Shown: positions 47,426 to 58,089 of the stretch, piece by piece
Layout: every line of letters starts with the position of its first letter
Position numbering within the stretch: the first letter of the stretch is position 1
DNA from: Agarophyton chilense
Taxonomy: Eukaryota; Rhodophyta; Florideophyceae; Gracilariales; Gracilariaceae
Reading direction: 5' to 3'
DNA length: 64,000 nt
NCBI GenBank assembly: GCA_030374765.1
Contig: JARGXX010000071.1
Location: forward strand, 434,001-498,000
Translations under genes and position numbers: made by a program
The notes under the pieces: generated by a model
Seen by the model: the letters and a program-made list of their open reading frames with translations, nothing else
The model's database searches: none
Told to the model about the DNA's origin: nothing

Positions 47426-47895
47426 GCAATCAACTGCTCCTTTTTAGCGGGATCGTCAAGTTCTCCCGCGAGGTCTTGTAGAATCCCATAGAAGTTGAGA
47501 AACATTGAACTTTGCGTCATTAGAAGAGTATTGGAATTGTAGATCCGGATTCGTACTGTGTTTTTCCAATTAAAAGCCATCGACCTAGCTTCTTCTTGGT
47601 TTTTTCCGAGATCAGGAGCTCCTTCCAAACTGGAAGGGAAGTCCAACGTGGCCAATAGGCCCTCAGTAAACGTGTTTATTACGGTGGCCGCTGACTGATT
47701 ATCCTGAGTTGCACCAACAGTTGCTCCAGGTCGCAGCTCCCCAGAATATTCCTCAAGAAGCACGGTGCGGAGAATGGTCATGTCGAACGTACTGTGATAA
47801 AACCAGAAAAGAGACCAGACAAGAAACAGTCGAGAAGCAGGTGTAACTTACAGCTGCAAGGGTGGTTGATGTTCTTGAGCAAGAGGTGACTTCAT
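47377..47895 (-). CDS. Two-exon gene of unknown function, 3' end within the array
   Basis: Minus strand. Exon 1 runs 47,895-47,852 from an ATG and encodes MKSPLAQEHQPPLQ plus two bases. The intron is 47,851-47,792 (60 bp, GTAAGT donor, TTATCACAG acceptor). Exon 2 runs 47,791-47,377. The phase fits exactly and gives 152 residues. The body is a soluble, mostly helical-looking protein with no signal peptide and no family I recognise. The last ~16 residues (about HVSKIKKRKQMF) are encoded by sequence that belongs to array unit 9, so either the native C-terminus was replaced or the array began inside this gene. Copia E lies 97 bp upstream of the ATG. Confidence 0.6.
47792..47851 (-). other. 60-bp spliceosomal intron
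   Basis: GTAAGT at the 5' end, a pyrimidine-rich interior, and TTATCACAG at the 3' end. Removing it joins exon 1 and exon 2 in frame (phase 2). Its length is typical of compact fungal and protist introns. Confidence 0.65.
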
Positions 47896-47986
47896 GTTTT
47901 TTGGGTGCTTAAGTAGGTTTCAAAGGGTTTGTTGGATTCCCTCTACTGTATCAGAAGAATATAGTTCATATTCGATGGTTTTGCTT

Positions 47987-47991
47987 AGGCC
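47987..47991. repeat. Target-site duplication of Copia E (left)
   Basis: AGGCC directly before the left LTR, matching AGGCC at 54,335-54,339 after the right LTR. Five bp is the usual Copia duplication length. Confidence 0.85.
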
Positions 47992-48626
47992 TGTTGAAAC
48001 CCAGCTACTGTAGCGCACTGAGCTGTAAAGGTTCGGTGCGGAAGGTCGAGGTTCTGTCTTCAAAGTACGGCCCGCTGTTGAGCTGTCGCCTCAAAGGTAA
48101 ACCGCAACAAATACGTCAGGATTTACGGCCTGCTGTGCGGCTGTGTCCCGATGATCTGTTGATTCTACGCGGTAGTAGAGGTTGATTCAGACGTATATGC
48201 TCGCTAGAACATTGCGTGGTTCATTATCGTACTCTCTGTAGTTGCGAACTGATGTTGCGCCGGGTCCAGGACTGTGTTGTTGATGTTGAATGCAGATAGA
48301 TGAGAGTTAACTTCCTTCAAAAGGTTGTCGTGCTCTCTCGTTTACTCTTTAAGTATCCAAACTATCACCATCAGCGGTAGACGCGAGGTGATGTCGTTGT
48401 AAGCAGTCTTACGTGGCATAATCACACGCGTTTGCACAGATCTATTTCTAAAATCATCAAATAAAATACCTAATACTCATATGCATATTCTGAACAGTAG
48501 GATTCCACAATGTCCTTGTTAACTACACAGAGGATTCATCCTCGGATGTGTATCGCTGTTCAGTGCGCTTGTTGGCTTCTGCGGAAATCGTTTTCGATTC
48601 CCGCAGGTTTGGCTCACCACGCGACA
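47992..48626 (-). repeat. Copia E 3' LTR
   Basis: 635 bp, TG...CA bounded. It matches the right-hand copy at all but about 8 positions. Because the element reads leftwards, this is the downstream LTR. It sits 97 bp from the ATG of the split gene in the same orientation. Confidence 0.95.
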
Positions 48627-48655
48627 CTCCAAGATTTCTGCTTTTGGAGATGTCT

Positions 48656-51600
48656 TCAAACGCTACTGACATTCATCCTCGTTCCTTCGACCCACCCAGT
48701 CGGGCGCAGCTGAAGTTGATTCGTCTTCATCAGTTGCCGAAGAGGATGACTGTCCCTAACAAGACCCTTCGTGAGCCCGTCAGTAATATTCTGATCGCCT
48801 GGGATCCACGCAAGATATCGCGGCTCGCCTCGTCCGTGGCTTTCCTTCAAAGCGGAAACGTCAATTTGTAGCCTCTTCTCCAGTGTAGCTCCACTTTTCG
48901 CCACAACGTTGAACACAGTGCGCGAGTCCACATATCCGTCGACCAATATATCCCTTCCAAGTATATCCTCCAGCATATGCTTTGCCACAAACGCCTGATC
49001 GAAGCCGTACACTAGGGCGTGTATCTCTGCGGCCATTACTGATCGCGCGACCCGTTTGCATCTGGAGCTGCCATAGTGGATAATATTAGCCCGATTATTG
49101 TCATCAGCTAGTAATAAAACGAAACCTAATTGAGGTTTCATCTTATCAGCATTTGCAAACGACGCATCCGTAAAAAGAACCAATCGAATTGAATCCATGT
49201 CCAGTGGAACAAATTTCAGACCGACGTCTGCTGTCTGATGGCATCGTTCGACAATCGCCTTCATTCTTCGGAAATGAAGCGGTTGCGGTGCGTTTACACA
49301 GCTTGCTAGGAGCTGAATCGATGCTGAAAGATCTGGGCGAGTGCAACAGCCAATGTACTGTACCTGTGCGCGGACACTCGCAAACTCTGCTTCAGATTTT
49401 GGGTACTGTACTGAGCGAAGTTTCTTTCCTTGATCGATTGCCATGGTTCCTCCGTTCTTCCTACAGATATTAATTCTGTTGAATGTTACTGTATTTCCTT
49501 CCTTAAGAAAATTTCGAGGCTTTGATACGAATCGTTTGGATTGTTTTTCTTCATCATCGAGAAAATTTGGTGTTCCATGTCCAAAAGAGTCATCTACTTG
49601 AAGAATCGTCACACCATCCAGGTTCGAACGAGATCTTCTATACAGAACACATGTGTCGGCCAGAGTCGGCTGCATTCCAAGTTTCTCTTTGTGATGAGAA
49701 TGGTATGTTAGAAACCAGTGTAGCCCGCTCTCAGGGATCCCATACAGTGGTTTCAATACACAAAGCGCCTTCCCACAACCAAGATTCATCTCTTCTGGTG
49801 GGCGTAGGAAAACATTGCGTTCGATAAGAGACTCAGACTGTATGTACGCCTGTGAGATATCCCGAACGTATGGTGTGTGTTCTGGGATGATTGCCGATAG
49901 AGCAATTGCTACTCGTTGGCCGAGTCTGCTCACAGTTGGCGACTTGGTAGCTATATCGAGCGCACCACGATCCTTGTAGTTCTGAGCAACAAGTCTCGAC
50001 TTTTCCACAGCCTTTCCATCCACTGACTTCACAAGATCTACCCACTTCGATCTGTAAATCCGTGTCGCCTTTGGAATCTGATCAACATCAATCACTTCGA
50101 ACGTACCACGTTCCTGTAGACCCAATAGTTCCTTTCTTCTAGACTCCTCGAAATTGTGCTCCTGTCTTGGAATTGAATCTTCATGAACGCTCAGTGGTTT
50201 TCCAGGCATCGGTGTCAGAGCCCCATCACAAACCAAAATGGTATCATTCTCCCCACGCAAGATTCCAGGTTTAGAAGTATCAAATTGCCGTTTATCCTGT
50301 GTGAAAGGTTCATGTGTGCCAGGTAGAGCGAGCTGGGAGTCAATCTCCGGTTTGACAACACTTGACCGAAATATTCGTCGACCGTGAGGCAGTTGAACAA
50401 CCACTGTCTCGCATTCAACTTGAATAAATGGAAAAGGTCCTTCCCACTTCTTCGAAGTGTCTCGGTAAACATAAACAGGAGCTCCAGCCGGCAGTTTGTA
50501 CAGTTCCTTACTGTGTTCCTTCCCTTTTGGACCATTGTAGTGCTTCAGCCCAAACGAGATTCTTCGCTTTGCTTGTTCCTTTCGTACAGTGTCCACAGCC
50601 TGATCAATTGCCCTTGCACGTAGCAACTGTGTCTCAGCAGGTGTTTGTCTCGCCGGACGTGGTATGGCGCCAAAGACAAGTAAGGTCCGACATAGACCCT
50701 CTGGAACAAGCGTGTCGTTGACAGACTTAACCGCCATCTGCAGGCAGTCTGCATCAGTCTCACTGCGTGGAAGCGAAGATCGAAGTTTCGTGTACGCAGC
50801 ACGAAGGAATCCGTGGTAGCGCTCTACATGTGTCATCGTAGAAGGAGATTTTATGGGAGCCGGCAGAACGGTGATACCATCTGCGTTGGACAGCTCGAGA
50901 AATTCTCTCGAAACAAAGTTGCTGCCTTGGTCAATGCGCAAAAAGTCAGGAGGCCCAAGATAGAGACGTGACCAGCACCGCAAAAATGTCTTCCAGACTT
51001 CAGAGGACGTCATGCGTTTGAGGAATGAGGCAGCGTTAAAATGAGTAGCCTCATCAACAACATGAAGCACAGGCTTCTGATTGATGTACATGACGTCTAC
51101 TGCTACGATGTGGTTGAACCTTACGTCATCCATTCCAACTGTCAATTTGAACCTTCGCGGCCGTGAGGCATTCACAGCGCAGGTAACACATGACTTTGTG
51201 AGTTCACTGATTGCATCACGAACGTTCGAATTCATTTCATGCGTTCGAGCCCTCGTCAGTACGTTTGTGAATGACTGTACGGATGGGTGACCAAATACTC
51301 GATGTAGTTTCCTCAATTCCGTCTCGGTGTACAACGAGTAGGAAATATCGCCATGATTCCATTTGTGGATCAAGAAGTAGTTCTTGAACGTCAGGGGTTG
51401 CGAGAGATGTTTGTACATGACCTCACGCTTCTGAAGGCTGATTTCAAGGCCATTATCTACCATATCCTTCATGCTGAGGAGACTGGGGATGTTATCCTGT
51501 ACAATTTGGAACGTAACATCTAGAACCAGGTTCAGATCTCTGAATGGTACCGGGATTGTGGCCGTGCCAATAGGTTGGCTGCTTCCTCCGATTCCTTTCA

Positions 51601-53293
51601 GTCGCTTAATGCTATGCCGATCAATGCTGCAAGGTACTTCGAATTGCTCACAATAGGCCTTGTACTGAGAATATGACATTACAGAGGACCTGTTGGCACA
51701 GGTGTCAATGTAGAGTCCTCGAAAATCATCGCGTTCCTCTTTTCTAAGTTCCTGATCCATAGCAGCCATCGCGGAGTCCATATCTCTCTTGAATCCCATA
51801 CCGTGTAGAAACGATGCGTTAGCCAAGTGTACTTCGTCCATCTCGTGTAACGACATGTCATTCTCGATAATGTAGGCAGCTTCTTCCTCAGAATCTAGGC
51901 CACTCTCACTCTCGACGCCGTCGTCACTGTCACTGGAGTACACAACGTTGACATCATCTGACTCTACAGTTTCGTGTTCGGTGGTCAATTCATCGACAAT
52001 ATACGCTAGGTCTTCAACAGTCACGTATGCAGACGGTCTTCTACTTTTCATCTTCTCAATGGCCTCCCTGACCTCTTGCTGCGAATGCCTTGTGCGAGCA
52101 AGATGATTCTCTCCGCATACATAACATCCCTTCTTTGCAGCAATCCATCTCGAAGAAATTTTCTGTCTGTGACCTTCTGCCCTCCTTCGTCGTCCGTATC
52201 CTTTCAACTTCTTTCTGGCGTCTCCGCCATACTTGTTGCCAAGACTGTAGTGAACCTTGTGTTTCTTGCCAGACTTACTGTCATGTGAGACTGCAAAGGC
52301 TTCCGCCGATCTGGGTTCGCTAGACAGAAATGTAGCTATTCTGCTTCTCGCCTCCTGAGAGGTCGCAGGTACACGTTCTCTGAGTGACTGAGCGATCTGA
52401 GCGGTGTCAGCAGAAATAATCAATTGGTCTCTCAAGAAATTGTCTGTCCTATAAGCTGGATCGAGCTGGTTCTGCAGCTGTGTCAGCTTGTGACAAAAAG
52501 ATCTGAACACGTCGAGTTCACTTTTGTCAGGACTCTCTTGCATGGACTGAGAAAGTCGCATCGATTGCCATAAAATGAGTGTTCTGTTCCTCTGCTCGGC
52601 GTTGACGTAATTGTCGACAAGCTTCTGTAAAATCTGCTGGTAAGGGTCACCAACACGATACACCTTCATATAGAACGAGAGTGTATCGTCTCGAACGATT
52701 GCTGGTAGCGCTTCTGCCTTTTCCAGATCTGATAGACGACAAATTCTCGCCATCGAGTCATAGAAATCAAGAGCACCTTGTAGGTCCTCATCGAAACCTC
52801 CACCGTACGAGCAACGACCCTGACAAGCCTTCAGCATCCCATTAAATCCCATTGTTGGCCTTGATGTAGACCGGTCCAGTTGCTTTGCACTGTTCGAGTC
52901 AGTTCCATGTTTCGTCATCTGCAAGGAATTTGCACATACATTTGGTAGAACATCTTGCAATGTCGCTCCAGTTGACTGCAATAGTAGTTGGCCATCTGGC
53001 CCGTCTTTCTTCGGGTGCCCATAGTGTTCCTGGTTAGTCCTTTGGCTCTCCACTTGGCCTGGTGCATCCCTGTTCCGTCCAGGTGTGCTTGGTTGCCGAA
53101 GGTGCCGTTCTGTATTGGACATTACAGGAGTGCCATGCGCTTCTCCTCCACGAACTGAGCCCTGTGGAGTTGCAGCTGGTGGGACAATATCTTCGTTCTC
53201 TACAGCAGGATTTCCTTTTATCGGGATGAAGGACGGCTGCTCGAGACACTCAATGAGCGCTCTAGCTCGCCTGAATCCTTGCTGACGTCGCAC
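48656..53293 (-). CDS. Copia E gag-pol polyprotein
   Basis: A frame of about 1,545 codons. Gag occupies roughly the first 400 residues, with a zinc-knuckle-like CYVCGENH near residue 385. A protease region lies near residue 530. The pre-integrase HRVFGH...CVTC region is near 690, followed by the integrase core (DVMY, RIDQGSNF, HVERYHG) at about 730-900. Reverse transcriptase lies at about 1,080-1,300 (RSKWV, LKPLYGIPESG, QVDD box) and RNase H at about 1,390-1,530 (FTDASFA, SVMAAEIHAL, DSRTVF). A short acidic open stretch up to about 53.65 kb leads into it. The polyprotein forms particles, is cut by its own protease, then copies and integrates the element. Confidence 0.93.
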   Translation of the reverse strand: MRRQQGFRRARALIECLEQPSFIPIKGNPAVENEDIVPPAATPQGSVRGGEAHGTPVMSNTERHLRQPSTPGRNRDAPGQVESQRTNQEHYGHPKKDGPDGQLLLQSTGATLQDVLPNVCANSLQMTKHGTDSNSAKQLDRSTSRPTMGFNGMLKACQGRCSYGGGFDEDLQGALDFYDSMARICRLSDLEKAEALPAIVRDDTLSFYMKVYRVGDPYQQILQKLVDNYVNAEQRNRTLILWQSMRLSQSMQESPDKSELDVFRSFCHKLTQLQNQLDPAYRTDNFLRDQLIISADTAQIAQSLRERVPATSQEARSRIATFLSSEPRSAEAFAVSHDSKSGKKHKVHYSLGNKYGGDARKKLKGYGRRRRAEGHRQKISSRWIAAKKGCYVCGENHLARTRHSQQEVREAIEKMKSRRPSAYVTVEDLAYIVDELTTEHETVESDDVNVVYSSDSDDGVESESGLDSEEEAAYIIENDMSLHEMDEVHLANASFLHGMGFKRDMDSAMAAMDQELRKEERDDFRGLYIDTCANRSSVMSYSQYKAYCEQFEVPCSIDRHSIKRLKGIGGSSQPIGTATIPVPFRDLNLVLDVTFQIVQDNIPSLLSMKDMVDNGLEISLQKREVMYKHLSQPLTFKNYFLIHKWNHGDISYSLYTETELRKLHRVFGHPSVQSFTNVLTRARTHEMNSNVRDAISELTKSCVTCAVNASRPRRFKLTVGMDDVRFNHIVAVDVMYINQKPVLHVVDEATHFNAASFLKRMTSSEVWKTFLRCWSRLYLGPPDFLRIDQGSNFVSREFLELSNADGITVLPAPIKSPSTMTHVERYHGFLRAAYTKLRSSLPRSETDADCLQMAVKSVNDTLVPEGLCRTLLVFGAIPRPARQTPAETQLLRARAIDQAVDTVRKEQAKRRISFGLKHYNGPKGKEHSKELYKLPAGAPVYVYRDTSKKWEGPFPFIQVECETVVVQLPHGRRIFRSSVVKPEIDSQLALPGTHEPFTQDKRQFDTSKPGILRGENDTILVCDGALTPMPGKPLSVHEDSIPRQEHNFEESRRKELLGLQERGTFEVIDVDQIPKATRIYRSKWVDLVKSVDGKAVEKSRLVAQNYKDRGALDIATKSPTVSRLGQRVAIALSAIIPEHTPYVRDISQAYIQSESLIERNVFLRPPEEMNLGCGKALCVLKPLYGIPESGLHWFLTYHSHHKEKLGMQPTLADTCVLYRRSRSNLDGVTILQVDDSFGHGTPNFLDDEEKQSKRFVSKPRNFLKEGNTVTFNRINICRKNGGTMAIDQGKKLRSVQYPKSEAEFASVRAQVQYIGCCTRPDLSASIQLLASCVNAPQPLHFRRMKAIVERCHQTADVGLKFVPLDMDSIRLVLFTDASFANADKMKPQLGFVLLLADDNNRANIIHYGSSRCKRVARSVMAAEIHALVYGFDQAFVAKHMLEDILGRDILVDGYVDSRTVFNVVAKSGATLEKRLQIDVSALKESHGRGEPRYLAWIPGDQNITDGLTKGLVRDSHPLRQLMKTNQLQLRPTGWVEGTRMNVSSV

Positions 53294-53699
53294 TCATACT
53301 CCTCGCTCGATTACGAATGTTATCCAGCGTACAGTAGTAGCCTTTGAAATATGTCCAATTGACTCCGGTCGAAAAGTTGAAGTAAATTCAAACCATAGCA
53401 CTTCTTTTTTTGCTCCTGTTTCCCTCAATGCTTCCATCATTTCCTTCGAATAGTGCTCCAGTTCTTCCTTGTATTTCAGAATTACTTCTCTTCCAGAATT
53501 CGGCAGCGGTGGGTCCGGATCACCGATCGCGTCATAAAGAGCTTCGTTAAAATTCCGTAGTGCCTCTGCACTCAAACCTTGGACTTCGTGGCTTCCTTCT
53601 CCTACTTCCGTGTCTTCTTCAGTGTCCTGAATTTCTTCGGTTTCCGTCATGACAGAGCTGAGTCACTGTTACAATGTGGTCGACCGTAACAGTTATAAC

Positions 53700-54334
53700 T
53701 GTTGAAACCCAGCTACTGTAGCGCACTGAGCTGTAAAGGTTCGGTGCGGAATGTCGAGGTTCTGTCTTCAAAGTACGGCCCGCTGTTGAGCTGTCGCCTC
53801 AAAGGTAAACTGCAACAAATACGTCAGGATCTACGGCCTGCTGTGCGGCTGTGTCCCGATGATCTGTTGATTCTACGCGGTAGTAGAGGTTGATTCAGAC
53901 GTATATGCTCGCTAGAACATTGCCTGGTTCATTAACGTACTCTCTGTAGTTTCGAACTGATGTTGCGCCGGGTCCAGGACTGTGTTGTTGATGTTGAATG
54001 CAGATAGATGAGAGTTAACTTCCTTCAAAAGGTTGTCGTGCTCTCTCGTTTACTCTTTAAGTATCCAAACTATCACCATCAGCGGTAGACGCGAGGTGAT
54101 GTCGTTGTAAGCAGTCCTACGTGGCATAATCACACGCGTTTGCACAGATCTATTTCTAAAATCATCAAATAAAATACCTAATACTCATATGCATATTCTG
54201 AACAGTAGGATTCCACAATGTCCTTGTTAACTACACAGAGGATTCATCCTCGGATGTGTATCGCTGTTCAGTGCGCTTGTTGGCTTCTGCGGAAATCGTT
54301 TTCGATTCCCGCAGGTTTGGCTCACCACTCGACA
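53700..54334 (-). repeat. Copia E 5' LTR
   Basis: 635-bp partner of the left copy. The internal region begins at 53,699 and reads leftwards. No primer-binding site could be assigned with confidence. Confidence 0.95.
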
Positions 54335-54339
54335 AGGCC
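54335..54339. repeat. Target-site duplication of Copia E (right)
   Basis: AGGCC directly after the right LTR, partner of 47,987-47,991. Confidence 0.85.
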
Positions 54340-55680
54340 CTTCGAATTACATGCCACTTGTAGGCGGATCTTCCAGATAGCAAAATCATGAAATTCCTTC
54401 AGTGGCTCTATACGCCGCTTTTCTTATTCGGGCATGGTGTCAGAACGGAGCAGAAAAGCGCTTTACAGGCGTAAACACAGTCTTAATTCTACATCCAGTA
54501 AAAGAAAGATGTACCACGTCGTTGAAGATTGATATTGCGCGCTAGCGTGCGTCAGAAACCCATAACCTTTCACGCAGAATATGCAAACTGTGAGCGTCAA
54601 AGCTAACTTCTGAGTCGATGACTAACGTTTGCTTTGTGCCTGTCTTTATATAGTTCTAAAATGCAGCGTAATAATTTCCTAGTCATCATCAAATTCTATG
54701 TCCTAAGTGTCCAATACGCATAAACCATCATAGGGGAAAGACACGGAAGACGTCCTTTGGCAATGTTTTTAAGAATCCTTGAGGATGTACTGACTTGATC
54801 ATAGATGTCGCTTGAATGCGGCGTCGTTTTTGTTGTAAGTAAGCGTTTCCAATTCTGCACACGCAAGATGCACAGATTATCAAATAAAATATTCCACCAT
54901 TCCATTTTCTTTTCGCTATTTTTCAACATTTTTCAACACATGGTGTTTGGGAGTCAATTCTAAATGAAATGTCGCGAATGTTTGCCCAGATTGTAGACCT
55001 TATTTTTATGGTGACATACATATTATTCTAGTGGTACAGCCGCTAAGGTCTTAAACCTTTCTAAGTTTCATCATTGGAATCTCGGGATACAGAATGATCA
55101 ATTTACCAAAACAACTATCTTTGTTCTCATTCTCTCGGAATTGAACATATGTGCCAATTCTGTTCTGTCATACTTTTTTTAAGATGAAAAAGAAACTTCT
55201 TTTCGCCCATATATGAAACAACGACCAAAAATAATAGCAGTTACCAATAAGAAAGTTAATACTACAGCCTGAGATATTTTCACTAGCATGATTACATTTT
55301 TACAAACAAGTTTTTTACAGGTTCGAACAGGCTTTGTTGCAGACCTTCAAGCTTTGCCCTTTAGTCCAGTCAGCGGTGACCACTTCGTTACTTCAATTGT
55401 AGCAAAATTCAACAACTAAAAACAGACATCTATGGGTAACACACGACATCGACTTAAATGCCACTCAAATGGTGTTTAGTGAGTGCTCTGCCCAGTGATA
55501 CTCAGGGATATGATCACCTTATTCAGAATTGCGACGGTACTCAAAGCTAGTTCAAAATTGAATTTCGTTTCGCTTTGGAGATCTCATGGCGAAAAAAATA
55601 AAAGAGCTAAAACGCAGAAGTCTACAGTGTTGGATGTTCCACAACGAATGGTTATATTTGGGTAAGAATTCTTGAGGGAA
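54340..55680. other. AT-rich host-like spacer
   Basis: Before the Copia E insertion this lay directly upstream of the split gene at 47.38-47.90 kb. No reading frame over about 80 codons looks natural and no RNA gene was seen. A 28-codon plus-strand frame from about 54,388 has a hydrophobic N-terminus but no further support. Confidence 0.3.
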
Positions 55681-55685
55681 CATTG

Positions 55686-55765
55686 ACGGGTCGGAGTTCG
55701 AACCCAAAACTTCTGGCCCCGCTCAGAATTTTAAGAAGGTGAATGCCTACTGAGCTTTGGCAGAC
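55686..55765 (-). repeat. tRNA-like segment, probable SINE head
   Basis: On the minus strand AAGCTCAGTAGG (55,757-55,746) resembles a tRNA box A, and GGTTCGAACTCC (55,704-55,693) resembles box B about 41 nt downstream. The T arm can pair (TTGGG with TCCGA, allowing G-U). The anticodon arm pairs poorly, so it is not an intact tRNA gene. This pattern is typical of tRNA-derived SINEs or decayed tRNA genes. The downstream body (about 55.6-55.69 kb) has no recognised features. Confidence 0.4.
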
Positions 55766-56219
55766 CACGACTACGTACTATACGCTCCCTGTCGGAATCG
55801 CCGTGACCTGTTTTGAATGCGACTAGAAACTGATGGTACCACTTTTTGAACTTTGGGGTGATTTGAGTTATCTCGCTTCATGAGCATAAATCCAATCAAG
55901 GAAGCCCGAACGTGTCGGCAACTTGTGATGCTTACTTGAAATTTGTTCACTGTCCATATGCAACAAATGTGACACAGTATGGTTGGGCATCGCAATGTCA
56001 AACACAGGACTGAAACTGTCAAAGTTTGTCTCCTACTCCTATGTTCTGCTTTCTCTCCAAGTGAAATGGGAGTTTTATTTGTTCTCGAATACGATCTTTT
56101 GTAGTACAGATCACATATGTCACAGAAACACCTTTGTTCAGATCATCTCAGTACTGATAATAGTTGAAAACATTCTACATTTTCCATGGGTTTGATTTGA
56201 AAACCGGTCATCACATCCT

Positions 56220-56822
56220 ATGAAAATGAATAATGAGAGAGAGTCTTCCGAAAAGCAGCCCCAATATTCGTACAGCTACCTTACTCCTCATATTGAAATC
56301 TACCGATCTGATTATAAAAAATGGTCCTGTTCTCGTCTTCCCGATTTCAAAAGAAACTACTGCGAAACCCAAATCAATCGTTCCCTTTTAAAAGAAGGAA
56401 GTCATGGCCTTCGGCCAACAGCGGCGCTGTGCGTCGCGGCCGATTACGTTCGCTGTAAAGATATTTATTGTTCGCTACGAGGCTGTAGACGAGCGAAAGA
56501 TCTTTATTGCTTGGTGAGAGAGGATGGTGACAGCTTTTCAAAGACTATTCTCAGAAGCTCAGACCCTCTGAGCTCCCACAGCATGATCGACCAGATACAT
56601 ACTGCTTCCTGGGTGGGTGGGTTGGGGCTTTCGAAGGGCTACAACAGAACAAGTCAGAGCTTATGTTTCATCGTACTCCGATGGGTAGATCGGCTTGACC
56701 ACACTGGCTTGCCGAAGCAAATCTTGTCCAGCACTTCACAGCCCGATTTCAAGAAAAATATCTTCTTCTACGATCCTCGCAAACCTATAAATTTTGTGTT
56801 TTATGTCCTAACACTTTTTTAA
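56220..56822 (+). CDS. Unidentified 200-codon frame
   Basis: ATG-started and open for 200 codons in an otherwise stop-rich AT-rich region. The middle (about 56,400-56,520) is GC-richer and has an internal near-repeat: CKDIYCSLRGC, then about 17 residues later AKDLYCLVRED. No family is recognised. The repeat and composition shift could mean an inserted non-coding repeat that happens to be open. Weakly supported. Confidence 0.25.
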   Translation: MKMNNERESSEKQPQYSYSYLTPHIEIYRSDYKKWSCSRLPDFKRNYCETQINRSLLKEGSHGLRPTAALCVAADYVRCKDIYCSLRGCRRAKDLYCLVREDGDSFSKTILRSSDPLSSHSMIDQIHTASWVGGLGLSKGYNRTSQSLCFIVLRWVDRLDHTGLPKQILSSTSQPDFKKNIFFYDPRKPINFVFYVLTLF

Positions 56823-58089
56823 TGCTGTCTTATTTCCATCCACAAATTGTGCTGCTTCATACGAAACAGAATTTTTCGTAATTAAAGGCATACAATGGGG
56901 TAAAGGGCTATCAACACGAGAAATGTCGTCAATTTTGTGAAAGAGTAAGACGTTTTCAGTCTTTTTCAGTCTCAAAGGGCCCACATGATGTAAAATTCGT
57001 AGTAATCAGTAGCAGTTTTAATGGTCGGTCGCAACACTCTGGCCAGACCCAGATCTGTCCTGATCGCTAGTTCTTTCTGCTTAAGTGCAAGTTGCGTTCA
57101 TCCTCTAGCATTGCGGGCTAACAGATCTGTGAAGTTACTAGACCACCAAGAAGTCTATAGTGGTGCGCACAAAACAATAAAATGTTGTTCACACAGAACA
57201 AAATGTCTTGTCCTGCATCATTTCTACATTCACATACCCCCTGTCTCGGAAAAAATGTAGTTCTGAAATCGAATACCATTTTCGTCAATTTTTGAAATTG
57301 CAACTTATGAACTGTGGCGACAAACTCCAACGGAAATGAAAATTGCCTCTGCTTGACTTTGATGTCAGCAAATTAAAAAGGATGTCACTTCTGTGCAGTT
57401 TAAGGCTTTTCCATATCCTCGCATTTTCGTCGAGTTTGAAAAGATGCAGTACTCTAAATTGAATTTCGGATACGATAAAAAGCTTTGAGATGAAATGGTG
57501 GAAATTTAGTACGGTTACTATCACTAAAACCGCAACCGCAACTTTTAGTTGTTGATTCTAACGCTGAACGTTCTTTTGAGAAAAGACATAGGTACCCTTC
57601 GGCTCTATAATGTTTTGTTTTGATGAGTTATTCGTAAAAACACCGGACTGCAACAGTCATAGTTGTGAACTGCAGCTCATAAATTCTGCCATGAAGCATT
57701 TGGATATCATTTGGATATTTTTCTCCAACGATTTCACTCGTTGGCGATATAATTTATGAGCCAAGCGTATGGTCTTTTTTTCAGTTGATTCTGTTTTACC
57801 TCGAAAGAGCTTTGTACGCTTCTTTGAGGATTATTATGGACCGGAAAGGCAGGGGAGAGAATTAAGTGGAAATGATCCACATCCAACACTAAAAAGATCT
57901 TAAGCGAAAATGGTATCATCTCCGTTTCCTTAATTGCTCTAGTAATTTCAAAATGTCAATTATTCAGTCCCGCAGCTAATAATAATACAAAAAGGCTCTC
58001 TAAAGAGATTTTGTTGTACAAAACGAATGAAAAAATCTCGTTCTGCTACATGTGGACGCCATTTTATGGGCTGCTAATGGCACGGGTGG
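56823..58089. other. AT-rich host-like spacer
   Basis: Short frames only, none convincing, and no RNA gene or repeat recognised. The right end marks the insertion edge of Gypsy C. Confidence 0.3.

Larger units (their letters stand above)
47992..54334 (-). mobile_element. Copia element E (Ty1/Copia), young and nearly whole
   Basis: Identical-length 635-bp LTRs (47,992-48,626 and 53,700-54,334), both starting TGTTGAAACC and ending GACA, enclose a minus-strand gag-pol. The flanks carry a 5-bp target duplication, AGGCC (47,987-47,991 and 54,335-54,339). The LTRs differ at about 8 of 635 sites (1.3%), so the insertion is recent. The order protease, integrase, RT, RNase H is diagnostic of Copia. 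It looks nearly whole, with about one break. The RNase H ends in wording like DSRTVFNVVAKSGATLEKRL, which I associate with fungal Copia elements. Confidence 0.95.

Noticed and set aside
54388-54475. Small secreted peptide with signal-like N-terminus
   Set aside because: Only about 28 codons, no splice donor at its end and no other support.
55686-55765. An intact tRNA gene
   Set aside because: The anticodon arm does not pair well and no matching acceptor stem was found; only boxes A and B are plausible.
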